Assembly: GCA_009773355.1 (NCBI GenBank)
Contig: WRPG01000061.1
Span: 1 to 48,815 of the forward strand
DNA from: Limisphaerales bacterium
Lineage (GTDB): Bacteria; Verrucomicrobiota; Verrucomicrobiia; Limisphaerales; SXTU01
Length of the DNA: 48,815 nt
Direction: 5' to 3'
In this document: positions 32,471 through 40,607 of the stretch, piece by piece
Layout of the letters: each line of letters starts with the position of its first letter
Position numbering within the stretch: the first letter of the stretch is position 1
Translations under genes and position numbers: made by a program
Notes under the pieces: generated by a model
What the model saw: the letters and a program-made list of their open reading frames with translations, nothing else
What the model was told of the DNA's origin: nothing
Databases searched by the model: none

Positions 32471-33439
32471 GTGCCAAGACCAACCAAAACGCGCAAACCA
32501 CGCGCCCTTTACGCCTCGCCACCCCCGCCACCGCCGAATGGCCGGCCGCTGGCTGACCTCCACGCCACGCCGCTACCCACCGTCCCATTTGTTCTCCGCG
32601 AGGACGGCACCATTGCGGTCACCGAGGACGCCCCGGTTATCGAGCAGCCCAAGTCCGCCCCGCCTTCGCCGCCCCGGCTCGCCTTCCGCGATGACCAGCG
32701 CAACCTCTGGCTCTACCACGGCAACTGCCTCGAACTTCTCGACGCCATCGCCGCCAAGTATCCCGAGGGCCGCTTCGACTGCATCTTTGCCGACCCGCCC
32801 TACTTCCTCTCCAACGGCGGCATCTCCTGCCACGCCGGACGCATGGTGAAGGTGGACAAGGGCGACTGGGACAAATCCCGCGGCCCGGAGCTGAACCACG
32901 AGTTCAACCTCGAATGGCTCCGCCGCTGCCAGCGCGTCCTCAAGCCCGACGGCACCCTCTGGGTCTCCGGCACACAGCATGTCATCTTTTCCATCGGCTT
33001 CGCCCTGCAACAGCTCGGGTTCAAAATCCTCAACGACATCACTTGGGAGAAACCGAACCCGCCGCCCAATCTCTCTTGCCGCTATTTCACGCATTCTACG
33101 GAGACCGTGCTGTGGGCCGCGAAGAGCGAGAAGAGCAAACACCTTTTCAACTACCAAGAAATGAAAAGTGTCACAGGAAAACAGATGAAATCCGTCTGGC
33201 GGTTCCCCCCCCCCCCCCCCCCCCCCCCCGTGGAGTTGATTGAGCGATGCATTCTCGCTTCCACAAATCCCGGCGGCTTGGTTCTCGATCCGTTTCTTGG
33301 CGGCGGCACGACTGCTGTCGCCTGCCTTCGCCAAAAGCGCGGCTGCGTCGGCATCGAACTCGACGAAGCGCATACAAACCTCTCGATCAAACGAATCAAG
33401 TGGGAAGCCGAACAGAAGGAAGGAGAACTGTTCGCGTGA
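32471..33439 (+). CDS. DpnA-like beta-class adenine-N6 DNA methyltransferase (GATC type) with poly-C tract
   Basis: The 322-residue protein from a GTG start has a ~70-residue proline-rich N-terminal extension, then a beta-class arrangement: target-binding motif IV DPPY (108-111) in FADPPYFLSNGGIS, followed by VDKGDWDK, NLSCRYFTHSTETVLWA and motif I DPFLGGGTT (273-281). These strings match M2.DpnII (DpnA) type enzymes that methylate adenine in GATC, including single-stranded DNA. Between them, residues 246-253 are eight prolines encoded by 25 C residues, where the family normally has a GKHPTQKP-like loop. The stop overlaps the GTG of the next gene (GTGA), indicating coupling to a nuclease. Specificity for GATC is inferred from family resemblance and the upstream GATC cluster. 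Confidence 0.88.
   Translation: MPRPTKTRKPRALYASPPPPPPNGRPLADLHATPLPTVPFVLREDGTIAVTEDAPVIEQPKSAPPSPPRLAFRDDQRNLWLYHGNCLELLDAIAAKYPEGRFDCIFADPPYFLSNGGISCHAGRMVKVDKGDWDKSRGPELNHEFNLEWLRRCQRVLKPDGTLWVSGTQHVIFSIGFALQQLGFKILNDITWEKPNPPPNLSCRYFTHSTETVLWAAKSEKSKHLFNYQEMKSVTGKQMKSVWRFPPPPPPPPVELIERCILASTNPGGLVLDPFLGGGTTAVACLRQKRGCVGIELDEAHTNLSIKRIKWEAEQKEGELFA
33205..33229. repeat. 25-nt poly-C tract inside the methyltransferase gene
   Basis: Twenty-five consecutive C residues give eight in-frame Pro codons after Phe. Adding or removing one C brings an in-frame stop (TGA at 33241 or 33237) within 15 bases. It may be a phase-variable contingency tract or an assembly or sequencing artefact that replaced the normal loop sequence. 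Confidence 0.9.
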
Positions 33440-33972
33440 AAGAGAAAGGATTTGGCGGTGCAAACACTTTGACCGGACTCGATTTCGAGCGCGAGGTTGA
33501 CTTCCAAGACTTGCTCACCGAGAAGCCGGGCTACGAGATCAAACCTGTCATGGGAAAAGCTGGCAAGGGTGTCTTCTTCAAGGGGAAACTCGTCGCCCGT
33601 TGCTTCCGTAAGAACGACTTCTACAAGTTTCTCGAAGAGGAAGGAGTGAACTGGAAAGCAAAAGTTTCCAAGCGGCTACTACCGGACGACGCGCTGCTTG
33701 TCATCGTGCGCGAGACCCTCTACATCATCGAAGTGAAGTATCAGCAGGTCGCCGGCTCGGTGGACGAGAAGCTTCAAACCTGTGACTTTAAGCGCAAGCA
33801 ATACCTCAAACTCGTCGCCGGCCTCGGTCTGAAAGTGGAATACGTTTACGTCTTGAACGACTGGTTCAAAGACCCCGCCTATCAGGACACGCTCGACTAC
33901 ATCCACAGCGTGAACTGCCACTACAAGTTCAACTCGCTGCCCTTGGCCTGGCTCGGCTTGCCGGAGTCCTGA
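33436..33972 (+). CDS. PD-(D/E)xK nuclease, probable restriction endonuclease
   Basis: The start is the GTG at 33436 that overlaps the methyltransferase stop. In the 178-residue product, Pro83-Asp84-Asp85 is followed 14 residues later by Glu99-Val-Lys101 (LYIIEVKYQQVAGSVDEKLQ), a canonical PD-ExK active site. The C-terminal half is aromatic and basic (CDFKRKQYLKLV, YVYVLNDWFKD and YIHSVNCHYKFNSLPL). G+C is lower than in flanking genes. I cannot name the subfamily or cleavage site; genetic context points to a GATC-containing site. An upstream in-frame ATG at 33247, inside the methyltransferase gene, gives an arginine-rich extension that looks spurious. Confidence 0.8.
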   Translation: MKEKGFGGANTLTGLDFEREVDFQDLLTEKPGYEIKPVMGKAGKGVFFKGKLVARCFRKNDFYKFLEEEGVNWKAKVSKRLLPDDALLVIVRETLYIIEVKYQQVAGSVDEKLQTCDFKRKQYLKLVAGLGLKVEYVYVLNDWFKDPAYQDTLDYIHSVNCHYKFNSLPLAWLGLPES

Positions 33973-34024
33973 AACCAGAAACAAAGCGGTTGAACGCCAG
34001 ATCTGGCTCGGATCTACTCTTGGA

Positions 34025-34498
34025 GTGCAATTCGAGACCTTCAGTTACCGCCATGCCGAGGAAATCTTGAACTCACATCTGGCAATTCGACGACAGATCA
34101 ATGAGGTGTTGAGTGCTGTGAAAGAAGCTCCGGTCAAACAAGGTCCCGACGGCTTGACCGCCGCACTCATGGCCGCTTTTGAAGGCCGTGGCTGGGCTAA
34201 GGAAGTGCCGGTTTCCAACAACGAAGACCACGAACAACGCTTTGACTTGGCCAAAGACCGGGTTGCTGTTGAAATCGAATTCTCGCGTTACGAGTTTCTC
34301 TACCGAGATTATTTGCGGTTTCTCTCCGCCTACAACGCAGACAAAATTGATGTCGGCGTTCTGATCACCCATGCTGAGTCAGGGCTGTCGCGCACCAAAC
34401 ACCCATCAGGAGCTCCTTCGATGGCTCGGGTGCAAACTGACTTGGTTTGGTTACGGCCTACCATCACCGTTCCCATTTGGGTCATCGCCTTGAAGTAA
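34025..34498 (+). CDS. Compact BglII/BstYI-like restriction endonuclease
   Basis: The 157-residue protein from a GTG start shares BglII landmarks. FSYRHAEEILN near the N-terminus corresponds to BglII's YNHADEILN. RFDLAKDRVAVEIEFSRYEF places Asp74, Glu83 and Glu85 with exactly the D-x8-E spacing of BglII Asp84-Glu93, while BglII Gln95 is replaced by Glu85, giving the E-x-E form of BamHI. IDVGVLITHAESG follows as a core strand. BglII (AGATCT), BstYI (RGATCY) and BamHI (GGATCC) all contain GATC, consistent with protection by the upstream GATC-type methyltransferase. The protein is shorter than BglII (223 residues), lacking much of the C-terminal subdomain. It is lower in G+C than the genome. Confidence 0.8.
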   Translation: MQFETFSYRHAEEILNSHLAIRRQINEVLSAVKEAPVKQGPDGLTAALMAAFEGRGWAKEVPVSNNEDHEQRFDLAKDRVAVEIEFSRYEFLYRDYLRFLSAYNADKIDVGVLITHAESGLSRTKHPSGAPSMARVQTDLVWLRPTITVPIWVIALK

Positions 34499-34539
34499 GT
34501 AAGGGCAGTCCTTCATTTCGCGCTTGCCCCACGGCCCGG

Positions 34540-34645
34540 CGGCTCGCAGCACGCTGGAAAGCATCGTCACGCCCTGCTCGATGAAGGCGAAGGGCAGGAA
34601 TCTCCGGTGCTGACCGCGTCCGGTCTTTAAGGTCCAGTTTTGGAC
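34540..34645 (-). pseudogene. Fragment of an ORF6N/KilA-N domain gene
   Basis: On the minus strand one frame reads WTLKTGRGQHRRFLPFAFIE followed by QGVTMLSSVLRA. This is the core of the ORF6N domain (usual form: SGRGRHRKYLPYAFTEQGVAMLSSVLRS), found in phage and mobile-element proteins. No start codon, preceding N-terminal half or following C-terminal half is present, and the frame runs on both sides into unrelated sequence. It is a decayed remnant next to the restriction-modification genes, suggesting the island was once part of a mobile or phage-related element. Confidence 0.62.
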
Positions 34646-34662
34646 TTCAAGTTTGACCTCAA

Positions 34663-35928
<1,266 letters not shown>

Positions 35929-35980
35929 GCTTTGCTTGGTTTCAGGTTCAAGGTTTCAGGTTTCAAGTTGCGGTCATCGC

Positions 35981-36202
35981 TCACGCCTCGTCAGGCTTCT
36001 TGGCAAACCAAAGGACGAAGTGGCACTTGCGGCAGGCGAGGTTCACGCCGCCGCCGAGATTGGGCGACTCGTTGAACGCCTTGCCGTGGCAATGCGGGCA
36101 GCTCACCGGAATGCCCGCCGCCCGGTATTCGCCGGGGTTGATGTCGGTCGCGGCCTTGAGGGCGCGCTTGACGGCTTTGAAGGTTCCAGTGATGCCAGCC
36201 AT
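35981..36202 (-). CDS. Small zinc-ribbon protein
   Basis: A 73-residue protein from ATG 36202 (MAGITGTFKAVKRALKAATD) contains two CxxC knuckles, C-P-H-C-H and C-R-K-C-H, about 22 residues apart, with GKAFNESPNLGGGVNLA between them. This is a zinc-ribbon pattern. The N-terminal ~30 residues are basic and helical. Role unknown; nucleic-acid binding or a chaperone-like function is possible. It is divergent from the heptose adenylyltransferase gene, with an inverted-repeat element between them. Confidence 0.65.
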   Translation of the reverse strand: MAGITGTFKAVKRALKAATDINPGEYRAAGIPVSCPHCHGKAFNESPNLGGGVNLACRKCHFVLWFAKKPDEA

Positions 36203-36269
36203 GAGTGAACGCGGGCGCGAGTGTAGGCGCGGGCTTTTGCGGCCAGCAAGTTTCTTCTCCGCCATTGCT

Positions 36270-36330
36270 CTGTAGCGGCGCTCTGTGAGCGCCGAGTGCG
36301 CCGTCCGGCGGTCACAGACCACCGCTACAG
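36270..36330. repeat. Imperfect cruciform-like inverted repeat
   Basis: CTGTAGCGG and CCGCTACAG form the outer arms; inside them CTGTGA and TCACAG pair, and GCGCCG/CGGCG-like sequence forms an inner stem. The element lies between two divergent genes and spans about 61 bases. Confidence 0.7.
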
Positions 36331-36375
36331 CTGCGTGGCTTGCCAAGCTCCGGCCCGTCCCGCAGCATCGGCGCA

Positions 36376-36861
36376 ATGGATTTCCGGGATAAAGTCATCC
36401 CCTTCGCCAGCGTCGCGGCGTGGCGCGAGCGATTGCGCGCGGCGGGCAAACGGCTCGTCGTGACCAATGGCTGCTTCGACATCCTGCACGCCGGACATGT
36501 GACCTACCTCGCGGCGACGCGGGCGCTGGGAGATGCGTTGCTCATCGGCCTGAACAGCGACGCCTCGGTGCGTCAGCTCAAGGGCGCGGGCCGGCCGGTG
36601 AACTCCGAGCAGGACCGCGCCACGGTGCTCGCCGCGCTCGCGGCGGTGGACGGCGTGTGTGTGTTCGAGGAAGTGGACGCGCTGCGCTTCCTTGGCGAGG
36701 TGAAGCCGGACATCTACGCGAAGGGCGGCGACTACACGATTGACACCATCAACCAGCCCGAACGCCGGCTTATCGAAGGCGCGGGTGGCAAGGTGGTCAT
36801 CCTCCCCGGCGTGCCCGGCCGCTCCACGAGCAACGTGTTGGCGAAGATTGCCAAGGGCTGA
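36376..36861 (+). CDS. rfaE2: D-glycero-beta-D-manno-heptose 1-phosphate adenylyltransferase
   Basis: The 161-residue protein is the adenylyltransferase half of HldE (nucleotidyltransferase fold). It has VVTNGCFDILHAGHVTYL with the HxGH motif (H-A-G-H), GLNSDASVRQLKG, RPVNSEQDRATVLAAL and VLPGVPGRSTSNVLAKI. It transfers AMP to heptose-1-phosphate in ADP-heptose synthesis for lipopolysaccharide core, which implies a diderm with heptose-containing LPS. The separate kinase (rfaE1) is not in the window. The start at 36376 matches the usual N-terminus. Confidence 0.93.
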   Translation: MDFRDKVIPFASVAAWRERLRAAGKRLVVTNGCFDILHAGHVTYLAATRALGDALLIGLNSDASVRQLKGAGRPVNSEQDRATVLAALAAVDGVCVFEEVDALRFLGEVKPDIYAKGGDYTIDTINQPERRLIEGAGGKVVILPGVPGRSTSNVLAKIAKG

Positions 36862-36863
36862 CT

Positions 36864-36930
36864 GTGCCGGCGACTTGCAGTCGCCGTCGGTGGGTGATCA
36901 AAAGGAGCGGCGAATGCAAGTCGCCGGCAC
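36864..36930. repeat. Perfect 16-bp inverted repeat after rfaE2
   Basis: GTGCCGGCGACTTGCA (36864-36879) and its exact complement TGCAAGTCGCCGGCAC (36915-36930) flank 35 bases that contain further self-complementary GGCGA/TCGCC. It starts two bases after the rfaE2 stop. No T-run follows, so a classic terminator is unlikely. Confidence 0.85.
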
Positions 36931-36985
36931 GAGCTGCCGCACATTCTGAATGGCCTTTTTCCCCGGCGAGTCGAAAGCTCTGCCT

Positions 36986-39900
36986 ATGACACAGTCTCGA
37001 CTCGCTTGGTCAAGCCTCGCCGTGATCGCGTGGCTTTCCGTGACCACGCCCGCCTCCGCCGCAGCGCGCAAGATTGATTTCAACCGCGACATCCGCCCGA
37101 TCCTTTCTGACAACTGCTACGCCTGCCACGGGCCGGACGAGAAGGCCCGCAAGGCCAAGCTCCGGCTCGACGTGGCGGAGAGCGCGCTCGCCAAGCACGC
37201 CGTCGTGCCGAAGGACTTGAAGAAGTCCGAGCTGTGGTCGCGGGTCACGACCAAGGACGCCAACGACCTGATGCCCCCGGCGGAATCGAACAAGAAGCCG
37301 CTCAAGCCGGAGCAAGTTGCGCTGCTCAAGCAGTGGATCGAGGAAGGCGCGAACTATCAGGGCCACTGGTCCTTCATCGCGCCGGTGAAGCCAAAGGCGC
37401 CTTCAATCGGCAATCGGCAACCGGCAATCGGCAATCCGATAGACGCCTTCATCGCCGCCAAGCTCGCCGAGAAGAAACTCACGCCCAACGCCGAGGCCAG
37501 CCGCGAAGTCCTCATCCGCCGCGTGAGCTTCGACCTCACCGGCCTGCCGCCCACGCCCGCCGAGGTGGACACCTTCCTCGCCGACAAATCCCCCGACGCC
37601 TACGAGAAGCTCGTGGACCGCGTGCTCAAGTCCCCCCACTACGGCGAGCACATGGGCCGCATCTGGCTCGACGCCGCGCGCTACGGCGACACGCACGGGA
37701 TGCACCTCGACAACGAGCGCTCCATGTGGCCTTACCGCGACTGGGTCGTGCGCGCCTTCAACCGCAACCTGCCTTTCGACCAGTTCACCATCGAGCAGCT
37801 CGCTGGCGATTTGCTTCCCAACCCCACGCAGGACCAGCTCATCGCCACCGGCTTCAACCGCTGCAACGTCACCACCGGCGAGGGCGGCAGCATCAACGAG
37901 GAGTGGATTTTCCGTTACGCCGTGGACCGCACGCAGACCGCCGCCGCCGTGTGGATGGGCCTGACCGCCGGCTGCTGCGTCTGCCACGACCACAAATACG
38001 ACCCGGTCACGATGAAGGATTTTTACTCTATGTATGCCTTCTTCCACAGCAACGCCGACCCGGCCATGGACGGCAACGCGCTGTTCACCGCGCCCATCCT
38101 CAAGCTCACCACACCGGAGCAGCAGAAGAAGCTTGATGACTTCAACGCGCAAATCGCTGCCGTGGACAAGCGCATCAAGGCCGCGCTCGGCAAGGTGGCT
38201 TACACCGACCCGTCCACGCTCAACCCGCCGCCGCCGCTCAAGAAGTTCGACACGACCTGGGTGGACGACGACTTCCCGTCCGGTGCAAAGGTGGAGGCCA
38301 GCGGAGCGTCGGCCAAGGCGCAGTGGGTCACGACTCAGGACGGCAAGGTTCTCGCCGGCAAGCGCGCGTTGAAGCGCACCGACCCGGGCGTGGGCCAGGA
38401 CTTCTTCTCCGAGCTGAAGACGCCGTTCACCATCCCGCCGAACGGCAAGGTCTTCCTCAACGTGTTCCTCGACCCGAAAGATCCGCCGAAGTCGGTGATG
38501 CTCCAGTTCAACACCGGCAACTGGTCGCACCGCGCCGTCTGGGGCGACCTCGACGCGATTGACTTCGGCCAGCGCAATACGAACGAACGCAAACGTCTCG
38601 GCGACCTGCCCAAGCTCGGCGAGTGGGTGAAGCTGGAGTTCGCCGCATCGCAGCTTGGCTTCAAGGCGGGCGACAAGATCAAGGGCCTCGCCTTCACGCT
38701 CTTCCGGGGCACGGTGACTTGGGACAAGGTCGGCATCACCGGAGAGAGCAACCCGTCGAAGGATCCGAACGAATCGCTCGCCATCTGGCTCAAGGAAAAC
38801 CAGGGCAAGGCGCTCACGACTGTCCCCGACGACGTGAAGCGCCTCTTCCGCTCCGTGAAGCCGGAGGACCGCAAGCCCGAGGAGACGAAGCGGCTGCACG
38901 AGTATTACTTCGAGTTCGTCTGCAACACGACGCGCCCCGCCTTCGCCAAGCTGCACGGGGAGAAAGACCCGATTGCCAAGGCCCGCGATGACTTCGACAA
39001 GGCCATCCCGGCGACCTTCATCTGGAAGGATTTGGAGAAGCCGCGCGACAGCTTCGTGATGGTGCGCGGCCAATACAACAAGCCCGGCCAGCAGGTCTGG
39101 CCGAACGTCCCCGCCGTGCTCCCGCCGCTGCCCAAGTCCGGCACGACCAACCGCCTCGACTTCGCCAAGTGGCTCGTCAGCCCGCAGCACCCGCTGACGT
39201 CGCGCGTGGCGGTGAACCGCTTCTGGCAGCAGCTCTTCGGCACCGGCCTCGTGAAGACCGCCTCCGACTTCGGCGCGCAAGGCGAGACGCCGTCGCACCC
39301 CGAGCTGCTCGACTGGCTGGCGGTCACGTTCCGCGAGCAGGGCTGGGACGTGAAGCAGTTCATGAAGCTGCTCGTGACCTCCGCGACCTACCGGCAGGAC
39401 TCGAAGGCCACGCCGCAGAAGATTGCCGCCGACCCGGAGAACCGCCTTTACGCGCGCGGCCCGCGTTTCCGCCTCGACGCCGAGCAGGTCCGCGACAACG
39501 CGCTGGCCGTGAGCGGCCTGCTCGTCCCGACCATCGGCGGCAAGGGCGTGCGCACCTATCAGCCCGACAACATCTGGGAGCCTGTGGCCTACTCCGGCAG
39601 CAACACCAAGACCTACAAGCGCGACGACGGCGACGCGCTCTGGCGGCGCAGCCTCTACACCTTCATCAAGCGCACCGCGCCCGCGCCGAGCATGACGACC
39701 TTCGACGCGCCGAGCCGCGAGCAGTCCTGCGTGCGCCGCGAGCGCAGCAACACGCCGCTCCAGGCGCTCGTGCTGATGAACGACGTGCAGCACTTCGAGG
39801 CCGCGCGCGCGTTCGCGCAGCGCATGTTGAAGGAGGGCGGCAGCCACGCCGAGGCCCGGCTCGCCTGGGGCTTCCGCCTCGCCACCGCCCGCCCGCCCAC

Positions 39901-40099
39901 GAAGGCCGAGACCGCCGTCCTCTCCGACACGCTCTTCACCCAATGGGCCAAGTATCAGGGCCGCGCCGACGCAGCGAAGAAAGCCGTCACCTTCGGCGAG
40001 TCGAAGCCGGATGCGTCCCTCGACCCGAGCGAGCTGGCCGCCTACACGATGGTGGCTAACTTGATTCTGAACCTCGACGAAGTCGTGACGAAGAATTGA
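36986..40099 (+). CDS. PSD1-cytochrome / DUF1549 / DUF1553 protein
   Basis: The 1037-residue exported protein (signal WSSLAVIAWLSVTTPASAA) has a PSD1-type cytochrome motif CYACHGPDE, then DUF1549 (LAEKKLTPNAEASREVLIRR, LPPTPAEVDTFLAD, YGEHMGRIWLDAARYGDTHG and NEEWIFRYAVDRTQT), a middle region with a concanavalin-like fold, and DUF1553 at the end (WLVSPQHPLTSRVAVNRFWQ, RRSLYTFIKRTAPAPSMTTF and NTPLQALVLMND). Family function is unproven. The linker between the cytochrome and DUF1549 parts carries a heptamer repeat insertion giving SIGNRQPAIGNPID. Its usual partner, the DUF1501 gene, lies one gene downstream. Confidence 0.93.
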   Translation: MTQSRLAWSSLAVIAWLSVTTPASAAARKIDFNRDIRPILSDNCYACHGPDEKARKAKLRLDVAESALAKHAVVPKDLKKSELWSRVTTKDANDLMPPAESNKKPLKPEQVALLKQWIEEGANYQGHWSFIAPVKPKAPSIGNRQPAIGNPIDAFIAAKLAEKKLTPNAEASREVLIRRVSFDLTGLPPTPAEVDTFLADKSPDAYEKLVDRVLKSPHYGEHMGRIWLDAARYGDTHGMHLDNERSMWPYRDWVVRAFNRNLPFDQFTIEQLAGDLLPNPTQDQLIATGFNRCNVTTGEGGSINEEWIFRYAVDRTQTAAAVWMGLTAGCCVCHDHKYDPVTMKDFYSMYAFFHSNADPAMDGNALFTAPILKLTTPEQQKKLDDFNAQIAAVDKRIKAALGKVAYTDPSTLNPPPPLKKFDTTWVDDDFPSGAKVEASGASAKAQWVTTQDGKVLAGKRALKRTDPGVGQDFFSELKTPFTIPPNGKVFLNVFLDPKDPPKSVMLQFNTGNWSHRAVWGDLDAIDFGQRNTNERKRLGDLPKLGEWVKLEFAASQLGFKAGDKIKGLAFTLFRGTVTWDKVGITGESNPSKDPNESLAIWLKENQGKALTTVPDDVKRLFRSVKPEDRKPEETKRLHEYYFEFVCNTTRPAFAKLHGEKDPIAKARDDFDKAIPATFIWKDLEKPRDSFVMVRGQYNKPGQQVWPNVPAVLPPLPKSGTTNRLDFAKWLVSPQHPLTSRVAVNRFWQQLFGTGLVKTASDFGAQGETPSHPELLDWLAVTFREQGWDVKQFMKLLVTSATYRQDSKATPQKIAADPENRLYARGPRFRLDAEQVRDNALAVSGLLVPTIGGKGVRTYQPDNIWEPVAYSGSNTKTYKRDDGDALWRRSLYTFIKRTAPAPSMTTFDAPSREQSCVRRERSNTPLQALVLMNDVQHFEAARAFAQRMLKEGGSHAEARLAWGFRLATARPPTKAETAVLSDTLFTQWAKYQGRADAAKKAVTFGESKPDASLDPSELAAYTMVANLILNLDEVVTKN
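37404..37438. repeat. Heptamer repeat inside the PSD1 gene
   Basis: Five consecutive 7-base units CAATCGG-CAATCGG-CAACCGG-CAATCGG-CAATCCG match the heptamer of the 31.8-32.1 kb array. They encode the linker (S)IGNRQPAIGNP at about residue 140 of the protein. This is a rare case of the intergenic repeat lying in a gene without breaking the frame. Confidence 0.85.
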
Positions 40100-40596
40100 A
40101 CGCACAGCCGACAACTCAGCAGCGTGCGCCCTCAGAGTTCTCAAAGCTCTTGGGGTGGGCGTCTTTGCTGCCGCTCGTCTTGGGTGGTGGCGCGCTTGCT
40201 GTCTACCGTGCGGTGGTCGGCTACCGCGAGCTTCCAACCTCCGGCTGGTTTCTTGCGTGCAGTTTGGCAACGGGAGTGACAGCCGTGCTGATGTTCGCTG
40301 CGGTGTCAGTTCTGAAACACAAGAAATCCCCACCTAGAGATGCCGGTGAGTTTATTGGTCCGTTTGGCTTCTGGTTTCTTGTAGTAATTGGCGTGGTGCC
40401 CAACCTCTTTCCAGAGATACTTACGGACGTCTTCTACTTCGATTCGGGAGGAGAAAACCGGGCAGTGCGCAACCAAGCGCAAGCCATGATTTGGCTGGGT
40501 ATGTTACTCGCAAGCGCACTCGTGGCGCTTGCGTCACGCAAATTACGCCCGGCCTCGACAAATTCGCTGGGCAGCGACCCAAACTCCGAACACTGA
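40096..40596 (+). CDS. Small membrane protein between the PSD1 and DUF1501 genes
   Basis: The 166-residue protein has four hydrophobic segments, near residues 18-40, 50-75, 88-112 and 128-147 ([18 protein letters not shown] is one). The proposed TTG start overlaps the preceding TGA stop (TTGA), suggesting translational coupling; a later start is possible. G+C is visibly lower than in the flanking genes, so it may have been inserted between the usual PSD1-DUF1501 pair. Family not recognised. Confidence 0.6.
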   Translation: MNAQPTTQQRAPSEFSKLLGWASLLPLVLGGGALAVYRAVVGYRELPTSGWFLACSLATGVTAVLMFAAVSVLKHKKSPPRDAGEFIGPFGFWFLVVIGVVPNLFPEILTDVFYFDSGGENRAVRNQAQAMIWLGMLLASALVALASRKLRPASTNSLGSDPNSEH

Positions 40597-40607
40597 TTAC
40601 TTTTTCC

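Noticed and set aside
33247-33435. N-terminal extension of the PD-ExK nuclease starting at an ATG at 33247
   Set aside because: The extension is Arg/Ser-rich, lies in the alternative frame of the methyltransferase motif I region, and is not needed for the nuclease core; the GTG at 33436 is preferred.
37403-40333. 976-codon minus-strand open frame over the PSD1 gene
   Set aside because: The + strand encodes a full PSD1/DUF1549/DUF1553 protein. The antisense product has low-complexity Arg/Glu/Leu content and no domains.
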